DNA from: Pseudarthrobacter sp. NamE5
GTDB lineage: Bacteria > Actinomycetota > Actinomycetes > Actinomycetales > Micrococcaceae
Assembly (NCBI RefSeq): GCF_005796225.1
Contig: NZ_VAHO01000008.1
Coordinates: forward strand, 1-64,000
Direction of reading: 5' to 3'
DNA: 64,000 nucleotides
The translations under genes and the position numbers were made by a program. This document shows, piece after piece, positions 8,387 through 16,688 of this stretch. The notes below the pieces were generated by a model. That model saw only the letters and a list, made by a program, of their open reading frames with translations. It did not search any database and had not been told where the DNA came from. Every line of letters starts with the position of its first letter. Position 1 is the first letter of the stretch.

Positions 8387-9931
8387 TCATGCTGCGGCCG
8401 CCGCTGCCTGTCGAAGCCCCAGGGCCTGCCCGATATCGTTCGTGTCCGGCCTCTCTCCGTGACCCAGATCGGACAGCGTCCACGCCAGACGAAGTACCCG
8501 GTCGTACCCGCGGGCAGTCAGGACCCCGCGCTCCAGTGAGTGGTCCAGGATGCGGGTGACGGCGGGAGGCAGCCGCAGTTCGCCCCGCAATACGCGGCCG
8601 GGGACCTGCGCATTCGTCTCCAGTCCGTAGGGCGCGAGTCGCTCCTGCTGCCGAGCACGGGCATCCCGCACACGCCGGGCAACGGTGGCTGTGTCCTCTT
8701 CGGCTCTTGCCTGGCCAAAATCGGCGAGGGAGACTCTCTCCACCTGCAGCTGGATGTCCACCCGGTCCAACAGCGGCCCGGACAGCCGGGCCATGTACCG
8801 CCGCCTCATCAGCGGCGTGCAGGTGCACTCCAGCCCTTTTCCGGTGGCCTTGCCGCATGGACAGGGATTGGCCGCAAGGACCAGCTGGAAGCGGGCCGGA
8901 TAGGCGGCGGTTCCGGCAGACCGGTGAATCACCAGCTCACCGCTCTCCAGCGGCTGGCGCAGCGCGTCCAGCACGCGGCGTTCATACTCCGGTGCCTCGT
9001 CCAGGAACAGGACGCCACGGTGCGCCCGCGACGCCGCTCCCGGCCGGGGAAGCCCGGAACCACCGCCGATGATGGCTGCGGCAGTAGCAGAATGGTGCGG
9101 GCTCTCGAATGGCGGCCGTCTCAGGAGCTGGACCGAGGATGACGGCAGTCCGCACAGCGAATGGATTGCGGTGACCTCCATGGACTCATGGTCACCCAAG
9201 TCCGGCAGCAGCCCGGGCAACCGTTCTGCCAGCATCGTCTTCCCGGCGCCGGGCGGACCGGTCAGGAGAAGATGGTGTGCACCGGCTGCCGCAACTTCCA
9301 GCGCGCGCCGGGCATCGCCCTGGCCGGAGACGTCAGACATGTCGGGGCAACTGCCGGTTTCCGCGCCAGCGTCCCCGGTGCTGTCCGTGTCCTCTGGTTC
9401 GAAGTCCAGGGCCAGCTCCTGGGGGTCGGCCCCGAAATCGAGCGCCAGCCGCGCCAGCGTGCTGTACCCGCGCACGTTGGCGTCCGGCACCAGCGCCGCC
9501 TCTGCCAGGTTTGCCTGCGCAACAACGATGTCTGGGTAACCGGCCCGGACTGAGGCCATGACAGCCGGGAGGATGCCCCTGACAGGGCGCAGCCTGCCGT
9601 CGAGTCCCAGCTCGGCTATGAAGACTGTGCGCCCGGTGGGTTTGATGTCATTGGCGGCCCGCAGCACCGCTATGGTGACCGCCAGATCGAAACCCGAGCC
9701 CCGCTTGGGCAGTGAGGCAGGAATGAGGTTGGCGGTGATTTTCCGGCGGCTAAGGGGAATACCGGAGTTCTTGGCAGCGGACCGGATGCGTTCCTTGGCC
9801 TCGTTAAGGGAAGCGTCCGGCAGGCCCAGGAGCACGAACGCCGGAAGGGTTTGGCCGATGTCGGCTTCCACCTCGACCAGGTATCCGTTCAACCCCACCA
9901 GGGCGATGGAGTAAGTACGGCCCAGGGGCAT
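8387..9931 (-). CDS. comM: ComM/YifB family AAA+ ATPase
   Basis: ComM is a hexameric AAA+ helicase that promotes branch migration when imported DNA is integrated into the chromosome. The N-terminal Lon-like (ChlI) domain 'YSIALVGLNGYLVEVEADI' is followed by the magnesium-chelatase-type ATPase with Walker A GPPGAGKT and a Walker B-type FLDEAPEY. The C-terminal LSDLGHGERPD segment is typical. The length is 514 residues with ATG 9931; a GTG at 9934 is equally possible because both overlap the yraN stop. It sits between yraN and dprA, as in many actinobacteria. Confidence 0.93.
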   Translation of the reverse strand: MPLGRTYSIALVGLNGYLVEVEADIGQTLPAFVLLGLPDASLNEAKERIRSAAKNSGIPLSRRKITANLIPASLPKRGSGFDLAVTIAVLRAANDIKPTGRTVFIAELGLDGRLRPVRGILPAVMASVRAGYPDIVVAQANLAEAALVPDANVRGYSTLARLALDFGADPQELALDFEPEDTDSTGDAGAETGSCPDMSDVSGQGDARRALEVAAAGAHHLLLTGPPGAGKTMLAERLPGLLPDLGDHESMEVTAIHSLCGLPSSSVQLLRRPPFESPHHSATAAAIIGGGSGLPRPGAASRAHRGVLFLDEAPEYERRVLDALRQPLESGELVIHRSAGTAAYPARFQLVLAANPCPCGKATGKGLECTCTPLMRRRYMARLSGPLLDRVDIQLQVERVSLADFGQARAEEDTATVARRVRDARARQQERLAPYGLETNAQVPGRVLRGELRLPPAVTRILDHSLERGVLTARGYDRVLRLAWTLSDLGHGERPDTNDIGQALGLRQAAAAAA

Positions 9932-10287
9932 CACCCCACCCCCTTGAGATGTTCCACCAGGGGGGAGCCGCCGCCGTCGTCAATCACCGCAATGACATCA
10001 ACGCGCCGCAGCGGCATTCGCAGCTCGCGGTCACGGCACCAGGCGGCACCAAGCCGATGAAGGCGGGCGAGTTTGTCGGGGCCGACGGCCTCGAACGGAT
10101 GGCCGTAATCCAGGGAACGGCGGGTCTTTACTTCGGCGATCACCAGGGCGTCGCCGTCAAGGGCGACAATGTCTATTTCACCTTCGGTGCACCGCCAGTT
10201 GCGCTCCACCACCAGCATGCCAAGGGCTTCCAGATAACCAACGGCAAGGTCCTCGCCGTGGCGGCCAAGCAGGTCTTTTGATTTCAT
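9931..10287 (-). CDS. yraN: UPF0102 (YraN) family nuclease-fold protein
   Basis: This 118-residue protein has the restriction-endonuclease-like fold of the YraN family. The motif EIDIVALDGDALVIAEVKTR carries the conserved E, D and E-x-K residues of that fold. The cellular substrate is unknown, but the constant linkage to comM and dprA points to DNA processing. The ATG is preceded by GGAGG (AGGTAGAAATG context). The stop overlaps the comM start, so the two are translationally coupled. Confidence 0.9.
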   Translation of the reverse strand: MKSKDLLGRHGEDLAVGYLEALGMLVVERNWRCTEGEIDIVALDGDALVIAEVKTRRSLDYGHPFEAVGPDKLARLHRLGAAWCRDRELRMPLRRVDVIAVIDDGGGSPLVEHLKGVG

Positions 10288-10299
10288 TTCTACCTCCGC

Positions 10300-10379
10300 A
10301 ACCAGCCTGATACGGCTGGTTTACAGAGGACAGGGGCCCCGTCCCGTATGTGGACTAGTGTGGGGCCGGCCACCCCTGT
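10300..10379 (-). repeat. Two hairpins between the DUF2469 gene and yraN
   Basis: The 122-base gap holds two inverted repeats. AACCAGCC (10300-10307) pairs with GGCTGGTT (10314-10321) just before the yraN ribosome site. ACAGGGG (10330-10336) pairs with CCCCTGT (10373-10379), with an inner GGCCCC/GGGGCC pairing. Neither has a clear T-run in the direction of transcription. They could be processing or attenuation structures. Confidence 0.4.
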
Positions 10380-10409
10380 GCAGGACAAGTCCGGGCGATG
10401 GGCGGAAAG

Positions 10410-10736
10410 CTAGTGGCCCAGGTCGACGTCCTTGGGCAGCGCCAGTTCCTCGCTGCGCGGCAACTCTTCGACGTTGACGTCCTTGAAGGTCAGGACGCGG
10501 ACACTCTTGACAAAGCGCGCCGAACGGTAGACGTCCCAGACCCAGGCGTCCTGCAGCGTCAGGTCGAAGTAGACCTCGCCGTCCGCGCTGCGGGCCTGGA
10601 GATCCACATGGTTGGCCAGGTAAAAGCGCCGTTCGGTCTCGACCACGTAACTGAACAGCCCGACGACATCGCGGTATTCACGGTAGAGCTGAAGCTCCAT
10701 GTCGGTTTCGTAGTTTTCAAGGTCCTCAGCACTCAT
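10410..10736 (-). CDS. DUF2469 family protein
   Basis: This acidic 108-residue protein starts MSAEDLENYETDMELQLYREYRDVVGLFSYVVETERRFYLAN. It is a strongly conserved actinobacterial protein of unknown function that nearly always sits next to rnhB, as here (50 bases downstream of it). There are no membrane segments or catalytic motifs that I can recognise. ATG 10736 was preferred over 10760 because the family begins MSAEDLE. Its constant position between rnhB and yraN suggests a role near DNA maintenance, but that is only context. Confidence 0.82.
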   Translation of the reverse strand: MSAEDLENYETDMELQLYREYRDVVGLFSYVVETERRFYLANHVDLQARSADGEVYFDLTLQDAWVWDVYRSARFVKSVRVLTFKDVNVEELPRSEELALPKDVDLGH

Positions 10737-10786
10737 GCTTCCATCTTGCACCATCCGCACGTCAGCTGGTGTCCGAGGCGGGAAGC

Positions 10787-11587
10787 TCAGCCTTCGCCGG
10801 CGGGCACTTCCCCTTCAGCCCGCTCCTCGTCGCCCAGCTCTTCGCCGCCGGCCAGCCCGCCGTCGAGCAGGTCACCGCCCAGAAGCCGCCAGCTGACCCG
10901 GTGGTAGGGCGTGGGGCCGGCTGCGCGGAGGACATCGCGGTGCAGTACCGTGGCATACCCCTTGTTGATGTCCCAACCGAAGTCGGGAAACTCAAGGTGC
11001 AGTTCCCGCATCATCCGGTCGCGTTCAACCTTGGCGATGACGCTTGCCGCCGCGACGCTCAGGCACTGCATGTCGGCCTTGACCTTGGTGTGCACGGGAG
11101 CGTCGCAGCTGACCTCGAAGACCGGCTCCTCAAAGAGAGAGAGCTGTTCGGCGGGGGAAAGCCAGTTGTGGCTTCCGTCCAGGAGCACGGCCTCCGGGCG
11201 GATCCCCGTTGAGACAACGTCCTGCCAGGCCCGGGTCCCGGCCAGGCGCAGCGCAGCGATGATCCCGAGGGAGTCGATCTCCTGGGCGGAGGCGTGTCCA
11301 ACGGCGGCTGCCACGCTCCACCGGCGGACCAACGGGTCCAGGCGTTCCCGCTCGGCAGGGGTCAGCAGCTTGCTGTCCCGCACGCCGGCCAGCGGTTTCT
11401 GGCGTTCCAGGTCCACCACGGCGATGCCTACGCTGACGGGGCCGGCAAGGGCACCACGCCCCACTTCATCCACTCCTGCCAGGTAGCGGATACCCTGCGC
11501 CTTAAAAGTCCGCTCATGCCTGAGGGACGGCGCCTTGCTGCGGAGGGGCGCCTTGGACCCCGGGCGGGCCTTGACTGCGGGAGGCAT
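10787..11587 (-). CDS. rnhB: Ribonuclease HII
   Basis: RNase HII cuts RNA-DNA hybrids and removes single ribonucleotides from DNA. The signature [13 protein letters not shown] gives Asp40 and Glu41; Asp137 in LLDGSHNW and Asp172 in [17 protein letters not shown] probably complete the acidic site. Its length of 266 residues is slightly long because of a basic N-terminal tail of about 25 residues and a glutamate/glycine-rich C-terminal tail. It starts 2 bases after the lepB1 stop, so the genes form one transcription unit. Confidence 0.93.
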   Translation of the reverse strand: MPPAVKARPGSKAPLRSKAPSLRHERTFKAQGIRYLAGVDEVGRGALAGPVSVGIAVVDLERQKPLAGVRDSKLLTPAERERLDPLVRRWSVAAAVGHASAQEIDSLGIIAALRLAGTRAWQDVVSTGIRPEAVLLDGSHNWLSPAEQLSLFEEPVFEVSCDAPVHTKVKADMQCLSVAAASVIAKVERDRMMRELHLEFPDFGWDINKGYATVLHRDVLRAAGPTPYHRVSWRLLGGDLLDGGLAGGEELGDEERAEGEVPAGEG

Positions 11588-11589
11588 GG

Positions 11590-12414
11590 TCAGGGTGCCG
11601 ACGGCACGTTCCGGAAAACGTCCGGGTAGTTGTCGAGGGTGGTGATGCGGTTCAGCGGCCAGGCAATGACGGCGGCCTTGCCTTCGAGGTCGTCAAGATC
11701 GATGAAACCGCCGTCGGAATCCATGTGGGCGCGGGAGTCGGCGGAGTGGTTCCGGTTGTCGCCCATCACCCACACCTTCCCTTCGGGAACAACCACGTCG
11801 AAGTTGCGGATCTGCGGGACCTCAGCGGGATTGACGTAGGTCTCGTCAATCGCAGTCCCGTTGATGGTCAGTTTACCGCCGGCGTCGCAGCACACCACGT
11901 GGTCACCCGGCAGTCCGATGACTCTTTTGACCAGGTGCTGTTCGGAGTTGTCCGGCAGAAGGCCTACGAACGTCAGGCCTTCCTGAACCCATGTGAAGGG
12001 TCCCTGTGGCTGCTCCGGCGCGGCCGGCAGCCAGCCTTTGGTGTCCCGGAATACCACCACGTCGCCGCGGCTGAGAGAGAACGGCTCGGGTACCAGGAGG
12101 TTGACGAAAATGCGGTCGTCCACGTCCAGCGTGTTGACCATGGACTCCGACGGAATGAAAAAAGCCCGGAACAGGAACGTCTTGATCAGGAAGGAGAGTA
12201 CGACGGCGATGACCACCACCGTGGCGATTTCCTTCAGCCAGGCAAAGACCGGGTTGCCTGCAGGCTTTCCTGCCGCTTTCGCGGCGGATCGGCTGCCTGC
12301 GGTGGCGGGAGCAGGAGCGTCAGGACGCTGGCCGGACGCCGCGGGGGCATCGGCCGGAACGTCCGAAGCGCCGTCGTGGCGCGGCTCAGGAATCCGCGCG
12401 TGGTTCTCGGGCAT
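11590..12414 (-). CDS. lepB: Type I signal peptidase (first paralog)
   Basis: This membrane protease removes signal peptides from Sec- and Tat-exported proteins. An alanine/proline-rich cytoplasmic tail of about 58 residues precedes one membrane helix (about 61-85). The catalytic Ser91 lies in FIPSESM and Lys163 in [12 protein letters not shown], followed by the usual [11 protein letters not shown] box. The length is 274 residues. The ATG abuts the lepB2 stop directly, so the two signal peptidase genes are adjacent in one operon, upstream of rnhB. Confidence 0.93.
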   Translation of the reverse strand: MPENHARIPEPRHDGASDVPADAPAASGQRPDAPAPATAGSRSAAKAAGKPAGNPVFAWLKEIATVVVIAVVLSFLIKTFLFRAFFIPSESMVNTLDVDDRIFVNLLVPEPFSLSRGDVVVFRDTKGWLPAAPEQPQGPFTWVQEGLTFVGLLPDNSEQHLVKRVIGLPGDHVVCCDAGGKLTINGTAIDETYVNPAEVPQIRNFDVVVPEGKVWVMGDNRNHSADSRAHMDSDGGFIDLDDLEGKAAVIAWPLNRITTLDNYPDVFRNVPSAP

Positions 12415-13092
12415 CTACTGTCCGTTCTCTGTTGTTTGTCCTGCCGCAGGCGGACGAGGTACTGGAGCAAATCTATCAAGGGGCCAGATGATCTGGACGG
12501 GCCTGCCGATCACCCTGTCCAGGGGAACCATGCCGCCGCCGGGGGCGCCAAGCAGGCTTCGGGAGTCGGCTGAAAGGGACCGGTGGTCGCCCATCAGCCA
12601 CAGCCGCCCCTCGGGGACCAGGGCACTGAACTTCTGGGTGCTGGGCACGTCGCCGGCGAAGATGTACGGCTCTTCCAATGGCTGCCCGTTGACCGTCACC
12701 TTGCCGTCGGGACCGCAGCAGGCCACCGAGTCGCCAGGCAAACCAATGACCCTCTTGACATAGGTGGTGTCACTGCCGGAGAGCCCGAGCCACTGGGTGA
12801 TGCCGGCAGCAGTTTCCGCCAGCGGGCCCCGGCCGCTGTTCAGCGGGGCGAAGGTGCCCCGGCCGTCGAAGACGACGATGTCCCCGCGCCGGATTGGTTC
12901 CTCCTGGAAGTCGGTCCGGGAAACCAGGATTCGGTCCCCGCCGTCCAGGACAGGTTCCATGGAATCGGAGGGGATGAAGTAGACATCAAGCCACAGTGAC
13001 CTCACCAGCCCGCTGATGGCGACTGCCAGAAGTACGGCAAGGAACGCAAAACGCCAGCCCATGTTCCGGGGCTGGCGTTTTGTCTGGTCCAT
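12415..13092 (-). CDS. lepB: Type I signal peptidase (second paralog)
   Basis: This second type I signal peptidase is shorter (225 residues), with only about ten residues before its membrane helix. Ser44 in FIPSDSM and Lys113 in [12 protein letters not shown] form the catalytic dyad, and the final box reads GDHRSLSADSR instead of [11 protein letters not shown]. It lies 80 bases after rplS and abuts lepB1. The first 16 codons contain a perfect terminator-like hairpin (13047-13082). If that interferes with the first ATG, the next in-frame ATG, codon 11 at 13062, would still give a complete enzyme beginning MGWRFAFLAV. Confidence 0.9.
   Translation of the reverse strand: MDQTKRQPRNMGWRFAFLAVLLAVAISGLVRSLWLDVYFIPSDSMEPVLDGGDRILVSRTDFQEEPIRRGDIVVFDGRGTFAPLNSGRGPLAETAAGITQWLGLSGSDTTYVKRVIGLPGDSVACCGPDGKVTVNGQPLEEPYIFAGDVPSTQKFSALVPEGRLWLMGDHRSLSADSRSLLGAPGGGMVPLDRVIGRPVQIIWPLDRFAPVPRPPAAGQTTENGQ
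13047..13082 (-). terminator. Terminator-like hairpin inside the lepB2 start region
   Basis: On the minus strand CAAAACGCCAGCCC (13082-13069) pairs perfectly with GGGCTGGCGTTTTG (13060-13047) around an 8-nt loop. The second arm ends in TTTT, as in an intrinsic terminator. It lies 90 bases after the rplS stop but within codons 4-16 of lepB2, so it can act as terminator for rplS or as an attenuator for the secretion genes. Confidence 0.55.
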
Positions 13093-13172
13093 AATCCGTA
13101 TCCTGGCGCTGGTGCATGGCTCCGGCGCTGGCCGGATACGGCTGCGGCCCAGCCTTTGTAGGTCCGAAGGAC

Positions 13173-13532
13173 TTACTTGGCGGTGCTGAAGTCGCGCTTT
13201 TCCTTGATCTTCGCAGCCTTACCGCGCAGGGCGCGCATGTAGTAAAGCTTGGCACGGCGGACGTCACCCTTGGTGACGACCTCGATCTTTTCGATGATCG
13301 GGGAGTGCACCGGGAAGGTACGCTCCACGCCGACGCCGAAGGAGACCTTGCGGACCGTGAAGGTCTCGCGGACGCCCTCGCCCTGGCGGCCCATGACGAA
13401 GCCCTGGAAAACCTGGACACGGGTGTTCTTGCCTTCGATGATGTTCACGTGCACCTTGAGGGTGTCGCCCGCGCGGAACTCGGGAACATCGCTGCGCAGC
13501 GAAGCGGCATCTACGGAATCGAGAATATGCAT
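13173..13532 (-). CDS. rplS: 50S ribosomal protein L19
   Basis: L19 sits at the interface of the two ribosomal subunits. The 119-residue sequence contains the typical [30 protein letters not shown] and [16 protein letters not shown] blocks. ATG 13532 is fixed by CAGGAGT upstream and by the family start MHILDSVD. It follows trmD by 238 bases, unlike the compact spacing in the rest of this block, and a candidate promoter and long leader lie in that gap. Confidence 0.97.
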   Translation of the reverse strand: MHILDSVDAASLRSDVPEFRAGDTLKVHVNIIEGKNTRVQVFQGFVMGRQGEGVRETFTVRKVSFGVGVERTFPVHSPIIEKIEVVTKGDVRRAKLYYMRALRGKAAKIKEKRDFSTAK

Positions 13533-13730
13533 GATCGCACTCCTGGTGAACGCCACAGGTCATTCACTTTGGGTCACGGCAGGAAAGCCAGGGACGCCGT
13601 ACTGGCGGACCGACGATTTCTGCCGAAAGTTAGGTGGTCCGGTCCCTTCACTGTTTGACGGGGCCGGTTGTCTTGGCTGTTGGTTGCGCTCCCCCTGTGG
13701 CAGGTGCGGACCCAGCAGACACAAGGACTA

Positions 13731-13760
13731 ATTTTGCCACACCGCGGAGGTTACAGCCAA
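13731..13760 (-). promoter_or_regulatory. Candidate rplS promoter
   Basis: On the minus strand TTGGCT (13760-13755) and CAAAAT (13736-13731) are separated by 18 bases. Transcription would begin near 13724 and leave a leader of about 190 nt before the rplS start. The match to the consensus is moderate (four of six in each box). A separate promoter would explain the large gap after trmD. Confidence 0.4.
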
Positions 13761-13770
13761 TCCCGGCAGG

Positions 13771-14583
13771 TCAGCCCTGCGGGGCACCCCCGCTGTCCGG
13801 CCGGCGGCGCAGACGGCCGTCTACGACGTCGTACCCCAGGTCCTGCAGTTCCGCGCGGTCGGCACGCGGCAGCTTGCCGGCGTCCAACCCATCGAGCAGG
13901 TCAGGACGCCGCTCAGCGGTCCGGCGAAACTGTTCGTGCCGCCGCCACTGTGCGATCCTGCCGTGGTTGCCGCTCAGCAGCACCGCCGGCACTTCCCGCT
14001 CCCGCCAAACCGAGGGTTTGGTGTAGACGGGGTACTCCAGCAGCCCGTCCGAGTGGGACTCCTCCACCAACGATTCGGGGTTGCCCACCACACCGGGCAG
14101 GAGGCGGCCAATCGCCTCCACCATGGCCAGGACAGCCACCTCCCCGCCGTTCAGGACATAGTCCCCAAGGCTGACGGGACGGACGTCGAAGTGCTCCCGG
14201 GACCACTCCATCACGCGCTCGTCAATCCCCTCGTAGCGGCCGCACGCGAACGCCAAGTGCTCTTCTTCCGCCAGTTCGTAGGCAAGAGCCTGGGTGAAGC
14301 GTTCACCCGCGGGCGACGGGACAATCAGGACAGGCTTTCCCGCATTTTGCGGGCTGTCTTCAACGATCGCCGCAAGGGCCTGGGCCCAGGGTTCGGGCTT
14401 CATCACCATGCCGGCGCCGCCGCCATAGGGGGTGTCATCCACGGTCCGGTGCCTGTCCGTGGTGAACGCGCGGAGATCATGGACGCGCAGGTCCAGCAGG
14501 CCGTCCTGCCGGGCCTTTCCGATCAGCGAGAGCTCCAGCGGTGCCAGGTAGTCCGGAAAAATGGTGACGACGTCGATCCTCAT
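13771..14583 (-). CDS. trmD: tRNA (guanine-N1-)-methyltransferase
   Basis: TrmD methylates G37 of tRNAs beginning codons with C in the first position and prevents frameshifting. The SPOUT-fold signatures are present: [16 protein letters not shown] at the start, [28 protein letters not shown] and the knot region [18 protein letters not shown]. The length of 270 residues is typical, with a short extra C-terminal tail. The ATG abuts the rimM stop, as in the conserved rimM-trmD pair. Confidence 0.97.
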   Translation of the reverse strand: MRIDVVTIFPDYLAPLELSLIGKARQDGLLDLRVHDLRAFTTDRHRTVDDTPYGGGAGMVMKPEPWAQALAAIVEDSPQNAGKPVLIVPSPAGERFTQALAYELAEEEHLAFACGRYEGIDERVMEWSREHFDVRPVSLGDYVLNGGEVAVLAMVEAIGRLLPGVVGNPESLVEESHSDGLLEYPVYTKPSVWREREVPAVLLSGNHGRIAQWRRHEQFRRTAERRPDLLDGLDAGKLPRADRAELQDLGYDVVDGRLRRRPDSGGAPQG

Positions 14584-15132
14584 CTACGCTTTGCCCTCCG
14601 CCTCAGGAGAGGCAGGCACATCTTCCGAATTCAGTTCGAAGAGGCCGTCCGGCGGGGTGAGGAGGATGTACCCTTCGTCGACGTTGACTTCGGGAACAAT
14701 CTGCTCCACGAAGGGGATCAGGATCTCGTCGCCGTCCGGGGTAGTCACCACCAGCAGGTCCTGGACAGGCATGGTGTTGAGGGCGGCAACCTTGCCGACG
14801 ACCCGGGAGCCCACCCGCGCCTCAAGTCCAACGAGCTCATGCTCGTACCAGCCTTCGTCGTCGTCCTCGTCCAGTTCTTCCGTTTCGATGAAGAGCTTGG
14901 CCCCGCGGAGGGTTTCCGCTTCAGTGCGGGTGGCAATTTGGTCGAACCCCAGAAGCAGGATGTCCTTGTTCCAGCGGGCGCTGCTCACGGTCAGCGGGCC
15001 ATGGGACGCCGGTTCAACCACGAACTCGGTGCCAGGCACAAACCGTTCCTCAGGGGCATCGGTCAGGACCTGGACCGTAACTTCCCCGCGGATGCCGTGG
15101 GGTTTGCCGATTCGTGCCACCTGAAGCTGCAT
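14584..15132 (-). CDS. rimM: Ribosome maturation factor RimM
   Basis: RimM binds ribosomal protein S19 and helps 30S head assembly. The sequence starts MQLQVARIGKPHGIRGEVTV, the standard RimM opening, and ends with the PRC-barrel part (VGKVAALNTMPVQDLLVV..EILIPFVEQIVPEVN). ATG 15132 is supported by AGAGGAAC upstream; a longer frame has no homology. There are 182 residues. It lies 113 bases after khpA, with a strong hairpin in that gap, and is abutted by trmD. Confidence 0.95.
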   Translation of the reverse strand: MQLQVARIGKPHGIRGEVTVQVLTDAPEERFVPGTEFVVEPASHGPLTVSSARWNKDILLLGFDQIATRTEAETLRGAKLFIETEELDEDDDEGWYEHELVGLEARVGSRVVGKVAALNTMPVQDLLVVTTPDGDEILIPFVEQIVPEVNVDEGYILLTPPDGLFELNSEDVPASPEAEGKA

Positions 15133-15183
15133 GTGTTCCTCTGTTTGGGTTGTGGTTGGTCCACGTGTGTACTGGTGAAAGCA

Positions 15184-15220
15184 CTCCGGCCCCTCCACCG
15201 CATTGGTGAAGGGGCCGGAG
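15184..15220 (-). terminator. Intercistronic hairpin between khpA and rimM
   Basis: In the minus-strand RNA a 16-base arm (15220-15205) pairs with 15199-15184 through 15 standard pairs and one G-U pair, with a 5-nt loop. No long T-run follows. It begins 26 bases after the khpA stop and could terminate most transcripts of rpsP-khpA or protect their 3' end, lowering rimM-trmD relative to the ribosomal protein gene. Confidence 0.6.
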
Positions 15221-15245
15221 CCAAAAACTGGAGGTTGCCGAGCGC

Positions 15246-15488
15246 TCAGCGGCGGCGGTCGGTGTCGACGACGTCGACCCGCACCGGCTCCCCGCCGGCC
15301 AGGGCTGCCACCACGGTGCGCAGTGCGCGCGCCGTGCGGCCCTGGCGGCCAATCACCCGTCCGAGGTCGTCCTGGTGCACACGCACTTCGAGGGTGTCCC
15401 CGCGGCGGTTGCTCTTGGAGCTGACCTTGACATCTTCCGGAGAATCAACGATCCCCCGGACCAGGTGTTCCAGCGCTTCTGCCAGCAA
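15246..15488 (-). CDS. khpA: KH-domain RNA-binding protein KhpA
   Basis: This 80-residue protein consists of one KH domain with the GxxG loop VIGRQGRTARALRTVV. KhpA-type proteins bind RNA, often together with KhpB, and affect cell division and ribosome-related RNAs in Gram-positives. The start is TTG at 15488, three bases past the rpsP stop, with GAGG in the rpsP tail as ribosome site. It forms the rpsP-khpA pair typical of Gram-positive bacteria. Confidence 0.92.
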   Translation of the reverse strand: MLAEALEHLVRGIVDSPEDVKVSSKSNRRGDTLEVRVHQDDLGRVIGRQGRTARALRTVVAALAGGEPVRVDVVDTDRRR

Positions 15489-15489
15489 T

Positions 15490-15912
15490 CTACTCAGCCT
15501 CGGTGGTCTCTGCTTCGGCCTCGGCAGGTGCTTCGGCGGCGTCAGACTTGGATGCCTTCTTGGTGATGGCTTCCGGGATGATCACGGAACCCTTTTCCGG
15601 GGCAACGAAGGCTTCCTTTTCAGACTTGGTCTTCAGGGTGCCTTCCTGGCCCGGCAGGCCCTTGAACTTCTGCCAGTCACCGGTGATCTTGAGGATCGCG
15701 GCGACCTGCTCGGACGGCTGGGCGCCCACGGACAGCCAGTACTGCGCACGCTCAGAGTCGACCTCGATGTACGAGGGCTCTTCGGTAGGGTGGTACTTGC
15801 CGATCTCCTCGATGGCGCGGCCGTCACGCTTGGTGCGTGAGTCCGCGACGACGATGCGGTAGTACGGGGCGCGCATCTTGCCGAAGCGCTTAAGGCGAAT
15901 CTTTACGGCCAC
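15490..15912 (-). CDS. rpsP: 30S ribosomal protein S16
   Basis: S16 binds 16S rRNA early in 30S assembly. The N-terminal [37 protein letters not shown] is unmistakable. A C-terminal extension rich in alanine and glutamate (last 30 residues) is common in actinobacteria. GTG 15912 was chosen, which follows AGGAG by 11 bases and gives the family start VAVKIRL. The GTG at 15924 overlaps the ribosome site itself. It leads the rpsP-khpA-rimM-trmD unit. The 204 bases upstream hold no other gene I can recognise. Confidence 0.95.
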   Translation of the reverse strand: MAVKIRLKRFGKMRAPYYRIVVADSRTKRDGRAIEEIGKYHPTEEPSYIEVDSERAQYWLSVGAQPSEQVAAILKITGDWQKFKGLPGQEGTLKTKSEKEAFVAPEKGSVIIPEAITKKASKSDAAEAPAEAEAETTEAE

Positions 15913-16116
15913 TGTTGTGGTCACTCCTGTTTCAGAAAAGGGGTGAACCCGACGTTCTGCACCCGTGGGGCGGGCCGTACTTGCGGGTTCGAAGGACAGG
16001 ATCCTGACGCGGAGAGAGGGGCCACGCCGATCGAGTACCTGTTTATTGTGCCAGATCAGCGTCCGGATTTCGACTTGGCACCGGCGCCGGCCCCGACAGG
16101 TTGCGCGAGGGACAGC

Positions 16117-16557
16117 TCAGACGGACCAGACATAGAGGCCGGTGCGCTCCGAGTCGCCAACTCCGCCGGCGAGTTCGGCCACCTGCTGCACATACGTCCG
16201 TGCCTCGGCGGCGCCGAAGGGCATGTCTTCCTGGGCAGCCCATTGTTCGGCAACATCATCGAGGACGTTGCCTTCGCCTTCGGTTTCATAGGACAACAGG
16301 TCGGCCAGGGCGCGCACCATGGCCGGCGGAACCGCCAGGAGCGAGTCGCTCGCCACGTCGACCATGGTCAGCTCGTAATCCGCCCCGCCGGCGTGCACCG
16401 CGGTCCCGGCCAAATCGCCCAGCTGTTCAACCTCGAAGTCAGTGATTCCCGGGATTCGGACTGCGTCGCCGGCAGGCGCATGGCCGCCCTGGTCAAGGAT
16501 GCCTGCGCGTTCCAGCGCGGCATCATGGGTGGCGACAAAGATTTCGGTGAAGCCCAT
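16117..16557 (-). CDS. Hypothetical protein
   Basis: I do not recognise this 146-residue acidic protein, which starts MGFTEIFVATHDAALERAGILDQG. It has no membrane helix or signal peptide. The central stretch DSLLAVPPAMVRALADLLSYETEGEGNVLDDVAEQWAAQEDMPFGAAEARTYVQQVAEL looks helical and well composed. The codon pattern fits a real gene. ATG 16557 has GAGGG eight bases upstream; ATG 16572 is an alternative. It lies 131 bases downstream of the VOC gene and upstream of rpsP on the same strand. A small structural or antitoxin-like role would be guesswork. Confidence 0.6.
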   Translation of the reverse strand: MGFTEIFVATHDAALERAGILDQGGHAPAGDAVRIPGITDFEVEQLGDLAGTAVHAGGADYELTMVDVASDSLLAVPPAMVRALADLLSYETEGEGNVLDDVAEQWAAQEDMPFGAAEARTYVQQVAELAGGVGDSERTGLYVWSV

Positions 16558-16688
16558 GGGAAGTGCCCTCATTCCGTTGATGGTGCGGCCCGTCGGGAAG
16601 CAAAACTGCCGCCCGGCCGTTCGGGTTCAGCAGGTTCGGATTCAGCCTAGTACAGCCGCCGCCGGCTTCCCCGGCGGCGCGGCCCTCG

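Noticed and set aside
13140..13165. Third FasR-like half site (TTGTAGGTCCG) near rplS
   Set aside because: Only the TTGTAG half matches; spacer and second half are unrelated, so chance is likely.
13936..15840. Open frame of 634 codons on the plus strand
   Set aside because: It runs antisense through trmD, rimM, khpA and rpsP, whose identities are certain. Long antisense frames are expected at this GC content.
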